From NCBI GenBank assembly GCA_963837335.1, contig CAWINS010000015.1:115728-179727 (forward strand): a stretch of 64,000 nucleotides of DNA. The letters run 5' to 3'. The position numbers and the translations under genes were made by a program. Source of the DNA: RYN-230 sp963837335. Lineage in GTDB: Bacteria; Actinomycetota; Actinomycetes; Streptosporangiales; Streptosporangiaceae. Of this stretch, positions 7,492 to 16,342 are shown piece after piece. The first letter of the stretch is position 1, and each line of letters opens with the position of its first letter. The notes under the pieces were generated by a model. The model was not told the DNA's origin, ran no database searches, and worked only from the letters and a program-made list of their open reading frames with translations.

Positions 7492-8317
7492 CGACGGCCT
7501 TGTCCAGGGTGGCGGAGAACAGCATCCGCTGACCCTCCGGCGGGGTGGCCTCCATCAGCCGCCGCACCACCGGCAGGAATCCGAGATCGGCCATGTGGTC
7601 GGCCTCGTCGACCACGCTGATTTCCACGTCGCTCAGGTGGCAGTGCCCCTGCTCGATGAGGTCGGCCAGCCGCCCCGGGCACGCGACGACGATGTCCACC
7701 CGGTTGCGGAGCGCTGTAACCTGCGCATTCTGCCCGATGCCGCCGAATATGGTCGTCACCGTCAGGTTCATCGCCGCGGCCAGCGGCGCGATCACGGCGT
7801 GCACCTGGGTGGCCAGCTCCCGGGTGGGGACCAGGACGAGGCCGCGGGGGTGGCAGGCGAGGGTGTGCCCGTCCGCCAGGCCTGCGACCAGCGGGATCGC
7901 GAACCCGAGCGTCTTGCCGGAACCGGTCCGCCCGCGGCCCAGGATGTCCAGGCCGGCCAGCGAATCGGGCAGGGTGGCGGCCTGGATCGGGAACGGCGTG
8001 AGGATGCCCGTCCCGGTCAGGACGTTGACCAGCGGCCCGGGCACGCCGAAGTCGGCGAAGGTCATGCTGAGCGCGGCGACCTCGGAGAGGCCGGCTGGCG
8101 CGGACCGCGGTGCAGGCGCAGCCGGCTCCCGGCCGCCCTGGGCGGGACCGGCCTGGACGGGACCCGGCTGGACCGGGCCGGCCTGCATGGGGCTGGCCTG
8201 CATCGGGCTGGGCTGCGCGGAGCTGGGCTGGCCGGTACCGGGCTGGCCAGCCGCGGGCTTACCGCGGCCGCGCCGCCGCCGGCGGGCACGCGTTTGGTCA
8301 ATAGGCAGAGCTGTCAT
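7346..8317 (-). CDS. DEAD-box RNA helicase, N-terminal half (frameshifted)
   Basis: Contains the first RecA-like domain: the Q-motif region FGVPGPLVNVLTGTGILTPF, motif I GRTGSGKT, motif Ia VPTRELA, motif II DEAD (VVDEADHMADLGF) and motif III SAT. The first 75 residues are a basic patch (RARRRRRGRGK) followed by imperfect Q/P/S/M/A repeats, typical of disordered RNA-binding tails. The ATG at 8317 is chosen, though the frame is open to 8431. After VHSVE (about 7441) the frame becomes non-homologous and domain 2 continues one frame over. DEAD-box helicases of this type unwind cold-stabilised RNA, in keeping with the adjacent cspA. Confidence 0.8.
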   Translation of the reverse strand: MTALPIDQTRARRRRRGRGKPAAGQPGTGQPSSAQPSPMQASPMQAGPVQPGPVQAGPAQGGREPAAPAPRSAPAGLSEVAALSMTFADFGVPGPLVNVLTGTGILTPFPIQAATLPDSLAGLDILGRGRTGSGKTLGFAIPLVAGLADGHTLACHPRGLVLVPTRELATQVHAVIAPLAAAMNLTVTTIFGGIGQNAQVTALRNRVDIVVACPGRLADLIEQGHCHLSDVEISVVDEADHMADLGFLPVVRRLMEATPPEGQRMLFSATLDKAVDVLVRRFLSDPAVHSVELGRGRPGRHGPSPAHRLARRPGERGRRAGGR

Positions 8318-8602
8318 ACGGGAAATGTCTCCAAGACTAGGGTGGCCGCATTTGAGGGCCGCCACGTCCGTGGAAACCAGCTCGCTCACCGAGCGACGTA
8401 CGACCGGCGCGCCCTGATAGCTGCGCCTCACGATTTACCGTGTTGCCTCATCCTATCGCACACGTCTCATCCGACGCGGCTCCCCTCTGCCTCCGATCCG
8501 TTCCGCTCTGCTACCGGTGCGCTCCGACGGGCCGTCACACATCGGCGCATAAACGGATGATCATCATCGACTTGGGCGCGGCAACCGGGCATCCTCTGAT
8601 AC

Positions 8603-9067
8603 ATGGGGCCAGCAGATCCGGATCCGGGGCCGGGATTCGCGGACCGCGGGACCGGCGGCCACGCCGGCGGCGGGCGTGACCGCGTGGCCGGCCGGGATGA
8701 CCTGGCCAATCAGCGCGAGGATCAGGCCGACCGGCGCGAGGATCAGGCCGACCAGCGCGAGGACCTGGCCGACCGGCGCGAGCACGCCGCGGACCAGCGG
8801 GAGGCCCGGGCCGACCAGCGCGAGCACGCCGCCGACCAGCGGGAGGCCCGGATCGATCAGCTGATGCGGGGCTCGGGGGTGTCCACCGAGAGCGTGCAGC
8901 AGCGGGCCCAGGAAGCCATCACCCGGTCCCGCCAGCTCATCGCCAGGAGCGCCGCCGCCATGGATCGCTGCGAGGCCCTGCTACGGCGCCAGGCTCAGCG
9001 CGCCAGCCAGGAACAGTCGGCCACGGATAGAGAGACCGCCCGCAGCAGGCGCGACGCGGGCCCCTGA
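8603..9067 (+). CDS. Heptad-repeat coiled-coil hypothetical protein
   Basis: A 154-residue hydrophilic protein. Residues 32-85 contain about eight 7-residue repeats of the form (A/Q)D(Q/R)RE.. encoded by 21-bp tandem DNA repeats (about 8695-8860). The periodicity of Ala and charged residues predicts a long helix or coiled coil. Residues 95-140 form a second helix rich in Arg, Gln and Ala. There is no signal peptide or enzymatic motif. Related Ala-Asp-x-Arg-Glu repeat proteins occur in actinomycetes without known function. Repeat copy number probably varies between strains. Confidence 0.6.
   Translation: MGPADPDPGPGFADRGTGGHAGGGRDRVAGRDDLANQREDQADRREDQADQREDLADRREHAADQREARADQREHAADQREARIDQLMRGSGVSTESVQQRAQEAITRSRQLIARSAAAMDRCEALLRRQAQRASQEQSATDRETARSRRDAGP
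8695..8862 (+). repeat. 21-bp coding tandem repeats
   Basis: Successive 21-base units with the core GACCAGCGCGAG or GACCGGCGCGAG encode the heptads of the 8603-9067 protein. About eight units are visible, with the best conservation from 8710 to 8850. Confidence 0.6.
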
Positions 9068-9080
9068 CGGAGGGGGGCAG

Positions 9081-9539
9081 GTGACCACCGCGATCGCGCA
9101 GTTCATGCGGGAGCTGGAGCGAGTGTGGGACGAGCACCGGGAAGCGGCGATCGTCCGCCATGACCTGGCCGCGTCGCTGGCGCAGCTGGCGGGCGACCCG
9201 TCGGTCTGGCACCTCCCGGCCATGACCGGTGCCGCCGGGCGCCAGGCCTTCGAGCGGTTCTACGCCGAGGCGTTCCTCCCCCACGTGCCCGCCGATCTGG
9301 TCCTCACCCGGATGTCCCGGACCGTGGACCGCTTCCACCTGGTCGATGAGATGACGGTGTCGTTCACCCATGACCAGGAGCTGCCCTGGCTGCTGCCGGG
9401 GGTCACCCCGACGCGGCGGCGAGCCGAGGTGCTCGCCGTCGCGATCGTGGGCTTCGAGCGTGGGCGGATCCGGTCGCAGCGCATCCTGTGGGACCACGCG
9501 ACGCTCACCGCCCAGCTGGGGATCCCCGCCCCGGGCTAG
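9081..9539 (+). CDS. SnoaL/NTF2-like domain protein
   Basis: A 152-residue protein resembling the SnoaL-like nuclear-transport-factor-2 fold often found with small hydrolases. The N-terminal helix has EHREAAIVRHD; the middle reads FERFYAEAFLPHVPADLVLTRMSRTVD, and a hydrophobic strand ends in GRIRSQRILWDHATLTAQLGI. The GTG start has GGAGGGGGG 5-10 bases upstream. It follows the heptad-repeat gene by 13 bases. NTF2-like folds may be enzymes or ligand binders; no catalytic assignment is possible. It is convergent with an alpha/beta hydrolase whose stop overlaps by 4 bases. Confidence 0.65.
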   Translation: MTTAIAQFMRELERVWDEHREAAIVRHDLAASLAQLAGDPSVWHLPAMTGAAGRQAFERFYAEAFLPHVPADLVLTRMSRTVDRFHLVDEMTVSFTHDQELPWLLPGVTPTRRRAEVLAVAIVGFERGRIRSQRILWDHATLTAQLGIPAPG

Positions 9540-10237
9540 GGTGCGGCCTGGACCGCCTGGGCGGCCGCCTCGATGAGGTGCACCACTTCATCGGGGTGGG
9601 AAACCATCGCCACATGGTTGGTTGGCACCTCGATAGTGGTGGCCCCCATCCGGGCGGCGAACTGGCGCTCGGCGTCGGGCGGGATGGCCTGATCGCCATC
9701 GGCGACGAGGAACCAGGTCGGCAGCGATTTCCAGGCCGGGACGCCCATCACATCTTCCAGGGTGCTGGCGGACAGCGCCTGCTGCACGGCGAACATGACC
9801 CGGGCCTTGACCGGGTCGACGTCCGCCGCGAAGTGGTTCACGAAGTCATCCTCGGGAATCCAGGCGAAGCCCTGCTTGTCGATGTCCAGGTGCGCGAGCG
9901 CCGGGGTCGGGGGGCCCTGGGCCAGCAGCCCGCCGATCGACTCGCCCTCGTCGAGCCCGAAGGCGGCGATGTAGACGAGGGCCACGGCGTTCGGCGCGTC
10001 GGTACCAAGCGCGGTCATGATCTGCCCGCCGTAGGAGTGGCCGGCGACGACGGTCGGGCCGTCCTGGCGATCCAGCACCTGGCGGAGCCGGGCCACATCA
10101 TCGGCGAGCGAGGTCTCCGGGAACTGGGGCGCGGTGACGTGATAGCCGTCGGCCTGCAGCCGTTCGATGACGGAACTCCAGGAGGAGCCGTCGGCCCACG
10201 CGCCGTGGACCAGGACGATGTTGGGTTGGGTACTCAT
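9536..10237 (-). CDS. Alpha/beta hydrolase (esterase-like)
   Basis: A 233-residue single-domain alpha/beta hydrolase. The oxyanion region LVHGAWADGSSW, nucleophile elbow GHSYGG, acid loop VADGDQAIP and C-terminal catalytic His in NHVAMVSHPDEV are all present. The size and motifs match the actinobacterial esterase group related to plant hydroxynitrile lyase/MES esterases. A second alpha/beta hydrolase follows upstream on the same strand (10354-11154), so both could be co-transcribed. The substrate is unknown. Confidence 0.85.
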   Translation of the reverse strand: MSTQPNIVLVHGAWADGSSWSSVIERLQADGYHVTAPQFPETSLADDVARLRQVLDRQDGPTVVAGHSYGGQIMTALGTDAPNAVALVYIAAFGLDEGESIGGLLAQGPPTPALAHLDIDKQGFAWIPEDDFVNHFAADVDPVKARVMFAVQQALSASTLEDVMGVPAWKSLPTWFLVADGDQAIPPDAERQFAARMGATTIEVPTNHVAMVSHPDEVVHLIEAAAQAVQAAP

Positions 10238-10353
10238 GCTGATGATTCCTTTCCGAGGAGTGTGCCGCTGCCCGGCGGCCGGGCAGCGAGGGCATGGTCA
10301 GGCTTGATGGCGGGGGCGAGGTCAGCGGCCTGGCCTGGCCGGTCCCCCGGGCG

Positions 10354-11154
10354 TCAGAGCCCCTGGGCCTTGAGCCATTCGAGGGTGGCGTCCGCGACGT
10401 CTTTCCAGCCGCTGTCGATCGTGAGTGAGTGGCCGCGGTTCTCGAACTGCCTGAGTTCGGTAACCGCCGTCGAGTGGCGGTACTGCTTGAACGTGGAACG
10501 GGTGGTGACGTCCGGGACCGTGTGGTCTGCCGTCCCGGAGGTGAGCAGCAGCGGGCCGCGGGTCTCGTTGCCGGTGTTGACGGCGGCCTGTGAGTGGAGC
10601 GCGAAGTTGGCCGCCGCCGCCTCGAACACCGGCCGGGCCGGTGACGGGATCGCCCATTTCGCGAACAGCTCAGCGGACTCTTCTTCAGTGAGAGCATTAC
10701 CGAACCCGAACTTGAATTCCTTTTCCGTCAGGGACACGGACTTGTGCAGGTTGGCTGGATTGCGCAGGGCGGGCAGCGCCGCGCGGAGCTGTGCGAGCGG
10801 GAGTGGCAGCACCCCCTTGATCTGTGCCGGATCGATGGCGACACCAGCGACGCCGATCCCCTGGCCGAGCAGCTTCTCAGCCAGCAGGCCGCCGAAGGAA
10901 TGCCCGATGAGGACCGGGCCCGCATCGAGGGAGTCGATGATCTTCGTGTAATGGGCGATGGCGTCGTCGATGGTGGTGTTGGCTACCAGTTCGGGGTGCT
11001 GCCGGGCGTCCGCCACAGTGTCCGGCTCCCCTGGCCAGCCGGGTGCGATCGGCTCGTAGCCCGCCGCGCGGAAGTGGTCGAGCCAGGGATTCCAGCTGGA
11101 GGCGTGCAACCACATGCCGTGAATGAAGATGACGTGCGTACGGGTGGCTCTCAT
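10354..11154 (-). CDS. Alpha/beta hydrolase
   Basis: A 266-residue alpha/beta hydrolase: FIHGMWLHASSWNPWLDHF (oxyanion region), nucleophile elbow GHSFGG, acid loop SGTADHTVPD and catalytic His in RGHSLTID. The ATG at 11154 gives MRATRTHVIFIHG, the usual short lead-in; the frame continues to 11319 without homology. It lies upstream of a second hydrolase of the same fold, and divergent from a LuxR-type ATPase regulator at 11318 that could control it. The substrate is unknown. Confidence 0.85.
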   Translation of the reverse strand: MRATRTHVIFIHGMWLHASSWNPWLDHFRAAGYEPIAPGWPGEPDTVADARQHPELVANTTIDDAIAHYTKIIDSLDAGPVLIGHSFGGLLAEKLLGQGIGVAGVAIDPAQIKGVLPLPLAQLRAALPALRNPANLHKSVSLTEKEFKFGFGNALTEEESAELFAKWAIPSPARPVFEAAAANFALHSQAAVNTGNETRGPLLLTSGTADHTVPDVTTRSTFKQYRHSTAVTELRQFENRGHSLTIDSGWKDVADATLEWLKAQGL

Positions 11155-11317
11155 TACCTGGTCCTGTCTGCTGATGCCCCGCCCATGGCGTTCTCCGAGG
11201 TCCGTGCCTTCACCGTGGCAGCATGTGGCCGGTATCGAATCCCGCGAACCGCGTAGTGGGCCCGATCGCCGGAACACGGCCGGCGGGTACGGCCTGGCGG
11301 CGCGTACAGTGACGTGC

Positions 11318-14050
11318 ATGACGCTGCTCGGGCGCGGCGAAGAGCGCGACCGGGTGGATCGCGTCCTCGCGTCAGCCCGTCAGGGGCGCAGTGGGGTCCT
11401 GGTCCTGCGCGGGGAACCCGGGATCGGCAAGACCGCTCTGCTGGACTACGCGGCCGGCGCCGCGGCGGACCTGGAGGTCGCGCGGGTCGAGGCGGTCGAG
11501 TCGGAGATGACGCTGGGCTTCGCCGGGCTGCATCAGCTGCTGCTGCCCTACCTGGGCGACGTCGCCACCCTCCCGCCTCCCCAGCGCGACGCCCTGAACT
11601 CAGCGTTCGGGCTGCGCGAACGGGGGCCTCCCGACCGTTTCCTGGTGGCCCTCGCGACCTTGACCTTGCTGGGGCACATGGCCAGCGAGCGAGGACTGCT
11701 GTGCGTCATCGACGACGCGCAATGGCTCGACCGCGAATCCGCGGCCGTGCTGGCGTTCGTGGCCCGCCGCCTGCACGCCGACGCCATCGCGATCCTGTTC
11801 GCCGTGCGCGAGCCGTCGGACCGGCTGGCCGGGTTCGCCGACCTCCCCGGTATCCATCTGCTGGGGCTGCCCGCGCTGGCCGCCCGCCAGCTGCTCGCCG
11901 CCGGGATCCGCGACCTCGACGACGAGGTCGGCAGGCGGATCGTGGCGCAGACCCGGGGCAACCCGCTGGCGCTCATCGAGGTCGGCCGGGAACTCACGCC
12001 CGCCCAGCTCACCGGCGGGGACCCGCTGCCCGAGCTGCTGCCGCTCGGCCCCCAGCTCGAGGCCGGGTTCCTGCGGCAGACGCGCGATCTGCCGGCCGGC
12101 ACCCAGACGCTGCTGCTGACCGCGGCCGCCGAGCCGACCGGAGATCCCGCCCTGCTGTGGCGGGCCGGCCGCGACCTGGGTTTCACACCGGATTCGGGGG
12201 CCCCCGCGCAGGCTGGGGACCTGGTGGTCCTCGGCTCCGTGATCCGGTTCCGGCACCCGCTGGTCCGTTCGGCGATCTACCACAGCGCCGCCCCGATCGA
12301 GCGCAGACGGATCCACAAGGCCCTGGCCGCCGCCACCGATCCGGGCCAGGATCCCGACCGGCGCGCGTGGCACCTCTCGGAAGCGGCAGCCGAGCCCGAC
12401 GAGGGCGTCGCGGCCGGCCTCGAGCGCGCCGCGGACCGGGCCATGATCCGGGGAGGCTGGGCGGCGCGCGCCGCGTTCCTCACCCGCGCGGCCGTGCTCA
12501 GCCCGGCCCCGCAGACCCGGGCCCGCAGGCTCCTCGCCGCCGCCCGCGCCGAGAGCACCGCCGGCGACCCGGAACAGGCCCAGGTCCTGCTGGACAGATC
12601 ACGGGACCGTCCAGGCGAGCCGCTCCACGACGGCCTGGCCACGCGGGCGCAAGGGGAGATCTATCAGGCCCTGAGCCAGCCCGCGGAAGCAGCCGCCGTC
12701 CTGCTGAGAGCGGCCGCCCAACTCGCTCCCTTCGACGTGCGCCTGGCCCGTAGCGCCCTGCTCGACGCGCTCTCGTCGGCCGCCATCTCCGGCCCTCTCG
12801 CGCTCGGCGACGCGACGGAGGTGGACATCGCGGTGGCCGCCCGCGGCACGGCGCTCCCGGCGGGAGAGGTCCTGGGCCTGGGCGACCTGCTCCTCGACGC
12901 GCATGCAACCCTGATTCTCGACGGCCACCGGGCGGCCGCTCCCCTGGTGCGCACCGCGGTGTCCGCTCTCCAGCGTGATCGGTCCGAGCCGGCGGAGATG
13001 CTGGCCTGGCTCGAAGCCGGCTGCCGCGCCGCAGAGATCTTCGGTGACGACATCGCCTTGCACGCGCTGGCCAGCCGCATGGAGCGGCAAGCCCGCCGGC
13101 AGGGCGCCCTGAGCGCCCTGGCCGTGGCCCTGGTCTACTCCGGTACGTCCGACGTGTTCGCCGGCTCACTCGACGAGGCCCAGGCGCGTTTCACCGAGCG
13201 GGAAGCGATCGAGGCCGCGCGGGACTCTGACTGCCGCCTCGGGAACCTCATCGTGATGGCCTGGCGCGGGCGCGAACGCGAAACCCGGGCGGGGGCCGGC
13301 GCCGTGGCCGACGCGGCCCGGTCACAGGGCCAGGGCTGGAAACTGGCCTGGGTCGACTACGCCCGCTGCGTGCTGGAGCTCAGCCTCGGCCAGTACCAGC
13401 AGGCGATGGCGGCCGCGCCGGGCGGGTTCGAGGACAACCTGCTGGTGCGCGCCTTCGCGGGGCCTGATTTCATCGAGGCCGCGGTCCGCGGCGGCGACGC
13501 CGCAGCCGCCCGGGAAGCACTCGCCCGGATGGCGAGCCGGACACCGGCGGACGGGCCGCCGATGGCTCTCGGCCTGCTGGCCCGCTCGCGCGCTCTGCTG
13601 GCTGGCGATCGGGACGCCGAGGCGCTCTATACCGGCGCGCTCGGCTACCTGGCCCTCAGCCCGAGCGCTACCCACCTGGCCCGGACCCATCTGCTGTACG
13701 GCGAGTGGCTGCGCCGGCGCAAGCGCCGGGCCGAGGCCCGGGAGCACCTGCGCACGGCCCGCACCCAGTTCGAGGACATGGGGGCGGCCGGCTTCGCCGA
13801 GCGGGCCCGGCTGGAACTGGTGGCCACCGGGGAAAGCGCCCGCAAGCGGAGCCCGGAAACGCGCAACGACCTTACTCCCCAGGAAACCCAGGTCGCGGCG
13901 CTGGCGTCCCGCGGCGCGACCAATCCGGAGATCGCCTCGAAACTGTTCATCAGCCCCAGCACCGTCGATTACCACCTCCGCAAGGTGTTCCGGAAGCTCG
14001 ATGTGACGTCGCGCCGTGACCTGGCCCGCGTGTCTCTCGGCAAATCCTGA
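11318..14050 (+). CDS. LuxR-family ATP-binding regulator (LAL type)
   Basis: A 910-residue transcription factor with an N-terminal STAND/AAA ATPase and a C-terminal LuxR DNA-binding domain. Walker A GEPGIGKTA is at about residues 32-40 and Walker B CVIDDAQWLD near 128. A helical repeat region (TPR-like) fills about 400-840. The HTH reads LTPQETQVAALASRGATNPEIA and ends DYHLRKVFRKL (about 851-905). The start at 11318 gives the family-typical LLGRGEERDRVDRVL. Such proteins sense an unknown signal and ATP. Its divergent position suggests it controls the alpha/beta hydrolase pair at 9536-11154. Confidence 0.9.
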   Translation: MTLLGRGEERDRVDRVLASARQGRSGVLVLRGEPGIGKTALLDYAAGAAADLEVARVEAVESEMTLGFAGLHQLLLPYLGDVATLPPPQRDALNSAFGLRERGPPDRFLVALATLTLLGHMASERGLLCVIDDAQWLDRESAAVLAFVARRLHADAIAILFAVREPSDRLAGFADLPGIHLLGLPALAARQLLAAGIRDLDDEVGRRIVAQTRGNPLALIEVGRELTPAQLTGGDPLPELLPLGPQLEAGFLRQTRDLPAGTQTLLLTAAAEPTGDPALLWRAGRDLGFTPDSGAPAQAGDLVVLGSVIRFRHPLVRSAIYHSAAPIERRRIHKALAAATDPGQDPDRRAWHLSEAAAEPDEGVAAGLERAADRAMIRGGWAARAAFLTRAAVLSPAPQTRARRLLAAARAESTAGDPEQAQVLLDRSRDRPGEPLHDGLATRAQGEIYQALSQPAEAAAVLLRAAAQLAPFDVRLARSALLDALSSAAISGPLALGDATEVDIAVAARGTALPAGEVLGLGDLLLDAHATLILDGHRAAAPLVRTAVSALQRDRSEPAEMLAWLEAGCRAAEIFGDDIALHALASRMERQARRQGALSALAVALVYSGTSDVFAGSLDEAQARFTEREAIEAARDSDCRLGNLIVMAWRGRERETRAGAGAVADAARSQGQGWKLAWVDYARCVLELSLGQYQQAMAAAPGGFEDNLLVRAFAGPDFIEAAVRGGDAAAAREALARMASRTPADGPPMALGLLARSRALLAGDRDAEALYTGALGYLALSPSATHLARTHLLYGEWLRRRKRRAEAREHLRTARTQFEDMGAAGFAERARLELVATGESARKRSPETRNDLTPQETQVAALASRGATNPEIASKLFISPSTVDYHLRKVFRKLDVTSRRDLARVSLGKS

Positions 14051-14098
14051 GCCCCCGGGATCTGCCGGGGACTACGCGGGGCAGTGGATGATCTGACC

Positions 14099-14656
14099 AT
14101 GGCCCATTTCGATCCGCTCCTCGAGCGCAACAAGCATTTCGCAACCACTGCCGCCCGCGAGGAGGCCAGCATCGTTGCGAAGCACCCGGTTTACGTGATC
14201 ACCTGCCTGGACCCCCGCACCGACCCGTCGGCCTTCCTGGAACTCAGGCTGGGCGACGCAATAGTGGTCCGCAACGCCGGAGGGCGCGTCTCCCCCGACG
14301 TGCTCACCGATCTGGCCTACATCGGCTACCTCTCCGCGAAGGTCAATCCGGCCGGGGCGCGGTTCGAGGTCGCCGTGATTCACCACACCGACTGCGGTAC
14401 GCACTTCCTGGCCGACGCGGATTTCCGCCGCGGGTTCGCTGGCCTGATCGGGGGTGACGACGCGGCCCTCGCCGCGGAAGCCGTCGTCCACCCTGAGCAG
14501 ACGGTCCGGGCGGACGTCGAACTGATCCACTCCAGCACCATCCTGCCGGCCACGATCACGGTCTCCGGACACGTCTACGACGTGGAGACCGGCCTCGTCA
14601 CGACGGTGGTCCCGGCCGCGCCCATGCCCACCGCCCCCGCGACGAGGCCCGCATGA
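14099..14656 (+). CDS. Beta-class carbonic anhydrase
   Basis: A 185-residue beta-carbonic anhydrase catalysing reversible hydration of CO2. Zinc ligands and the catalytic dyad are present: C36-x-D38-x-R40 (TCLDPR) and H96-x-x-C99 (HTDC). The VRNAGGRVSPDVL segment is also canonical. A GTG at 14084 would add five residues. The gene begins 48 bases after the LuxR ATPase and precedes an MBL-fold hydrolase by 39 bases on the same strand, so they may form one unit. The C-terminus is Pro/Ala-rich. Confidence 0.88.
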   Translation: MAHFDPLLERNKHFATTAAREEASIVAKHPVYVITCLDPRTDPSAFLELRLGDAIVVRNAGGRVSPDVLTDLAYIGYLSAKVNPAGARFEVAVIHHTDCGTHFLADADFRRGFAGLIGGDDAALAAEAVVHPEQTVRADVELIHSSTILPATITVSGHVYDVETGLVTTVVPAAPMPTAPATRPA

Positions 14657-14695
14657 ACACCCAGGGCCGCGGCCATCAGCCCCGGAGGACTCCTG

Positions 14696-15748
14696 ATGTG
14701 TGACTCACCAGCAGACCCGCGGCAGGTCGCGGTGGCCGTCCCGCGTCCCGCGCCCGGATCCGCGGTCGATCCGATCGCGCTCGAGCCCGTCGACGAGATC
14801 GTGATCACCACGCTGGTTGACAACGTGTTCGACGGCCTGCTGACCAGTGACGAACGCACCACCCGGGCCCCCCTCACCGCGGGCCGGACGCAGGCCCCGC
14901 AGTTCGAGACCGGATCGACGACAGTCGGGATGATGGCCGAGCACGGCTTCTCCGCCCTGGTCAGCGTCCGCCGGGGCACCAGCACGACCACCCTGCTGTT
15001 CGATACCGGGCTGTCCCCTGACGCGATGGTCAGCAACGCCAGCCGGCTCGGCACCGATCTGTCCCAGATCCAGGCGGTCATCCTCAGCCACGGCCATTTC
15101 GACCACGCCGGCGGCCTGGCCGGGCTGGCCGCAAAGCAGGGGACCCGGTCGCTGCCCATGGTGGTGCACCCGATGATCTGGACCCGGCGGCGCCTGGCGG
15201 TGCCCGGCCGCGAGCCCGACGAGCTGCCCACCCTGAGCAAGCGGGCCCTCGAAGGCGAGGGCCTCGCGGTGATCGAGCGCCGGGAGCCCTCACTGCTCGC
15301 AGACGGATGCGTGCTGATCACCGGAGAGGTTGACCGGACCACCGAGTTCGAGCACGGCATGCCCCCGCCCCACCAGCGGTGGACCGGCTCGACATGGCAG
15401 CACGATCCCCTGGTCATCGACGATCAGGCCCTCGTCGTGCAGGTACGCGGGCGCGGCCTCGTGGTGCTCACCGGCTGCGGGCACGCCGGCGCGATCAACA
15501 TCGTCCGGCATGCGCAACGGCTCACCGGCGTGCCACGCCTTTCCGGCCTGGTCGGCGGCCTGCACCTCAGCGGCCGGGCGTTCGAGCCGATCATCGGCCC
15601 TACCGTGGACGCGCTCACCGGGATGAACCCGGACCTCCTGGTGCCCGGGCACTGCACCGGCTGGCGCGCCCAGCATGCGCTCGCGGCGGCCCTGCCCGGC
15701 GCCTGGGTCGCGGGCAGCAGCGGCTCCTCATTCCGGCTCGCCGCCTGA
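14696..15748 (+). CDS. MBL-fold metallohydrolase
   Basis: A 350-residue metallo-beta-lactamase-fold enzyme with the metal motif SHGHFDHAGG (about 132-141). It has a later GCGHAG His motif and a C-terminal PGHCTGW, resembling the group annotated as 7,8-dihydropterin-6-methyl-4-(beta-D-ribofuranosyl)aminobenzene-5'-phosphate synthase-like. GGAGG lies 6 bases before the ATG. The exact substrate is unknown. It is the last gene of the forward run that includes the carbonic anhydrase and is followed by a strong hairpin. Confidence 0.85.
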   Translation: MCDSPADPRQVAVAVPRPAPGSAVDPIALEPVDEIVITTLVDNVFDGLLTSDERTTRAPLTAGRTQAPQFETGSTTVGMMAEHGFSALVSVRRGTSTTTLLFDTGLSPDAMVSNASRLGTDLSQIQAVILSHGHFDHAGGLAGLAAKQGTRSLPMVVHPMIWTRRRLAVPGREPDELPTLSKRALEGEGLAVIERREPSLLADGCVLITGEVDRTTEFEHGMPPPHQRWTGSTWQHDPLVIDDQALVVQVRGRGLVVLTGCGHAGAINIVRHAQRLTGVPRLSGLVGGLHLSGRAFEPIIGPTVDALTGMNPDLLVPGHCTGWRAQHALAAALPGAWVAGSSGSSFRLAA

Positions 15749-15807
15749 CCGCGTAACGGATCCGGGGCCGCCGTCGTTTACCTCAGTGGATGGCCTCTTC
15801 CCCCCGG

Positions 15808-15842
15808 CAGTGCCCCGGCCGACCCCCGCGGCCGGGGCACTG
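15808..15842. terminator. Strong hairpin terminator between convergent genes
   Basis: Perfect 14-base inverted repeat CAGTGCCCCGGCCG (15808-15821) and its complement (15829-15842) with a 7-base loop. It sits midway between the MBL hydrolase stop and the convergent VOC gene and can act on both strands. Confidence 0.75.
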
Positions 15843-15869
15843 TCATGCCAGGCCGCGGAGCGCACCGGG

Positions 15870-16220
15870 TCAGGGCGCCAGGGGAGACGGGTGCCGGGGC
15901 TGGTAGACCGGAAGTTCCGAGCCATCCGGCAGCCGGATCGCAGCCAGCAGCCCCCACCCCTGATCGGTGACATCCTTCGCCACGTCCACCCCTTTGCCCC
16001 GCAATTCGGCGAGCGTGGCGTGAATGTCATCACACATCAGGTAAAGCTCATGGCGGGTATTACCGTCGGCCGGATGGACAGCCAGCTCAGCCGGGGGCAG
16101 CGCGAAAATCGGCCAGCCGCCACCCGCGTCAATCGACGACAGGCCGAGGACGTCTGCGAAGAACGCACGCACCTGTTCCGCCTCAGGCGAGAAAACGATC
16201 GCATGCATGCCGGTGATCAC
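15870..16220 (-). CDS. VOC-family (glyoxalase/bleomycin-resistance-like) protein
   Basis: A 116-residue vicinal-oxygen-chelate protein: HAIVFSPEAEQVRAFFADVLGL at the front, ELAVHPADGNTRHELYLMCDDIHATLAELRGKG in the middle, and the final strand IRLPDGSELPVYQPRHP. The two beta-alpha-beta units are visible, but I cannot assign a full metal triad. The GTG start at 16220 is used; an ATG at 16208 is equally possible. The single-domain length suggests a dimer. The ligand or substrate is unknown. Confidence 0.78.
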   Translation of the reverse strand: MITGMHAIVFSPEAEQVRAFFADVLGLSSIDAGGGWPIFALPPAELAVHPADGNTRHELYLMCDDIHATLAELRGKGVDVAKDVTDQGWGLLAAIRLPDGSELPVYQPRHPSPLAP

Positions 16221-16342
16221 GGGGAGATTCTAGCCATCGCCCGGGTACCAGAAAAGGTAACGCGCTATTTCGCCACCTTGGCCAGGCTGGCCCGATTTAA
16301 TCGGTGACCGGTTCAACGCTGGTCGCGGGCAATAGTTAACTG

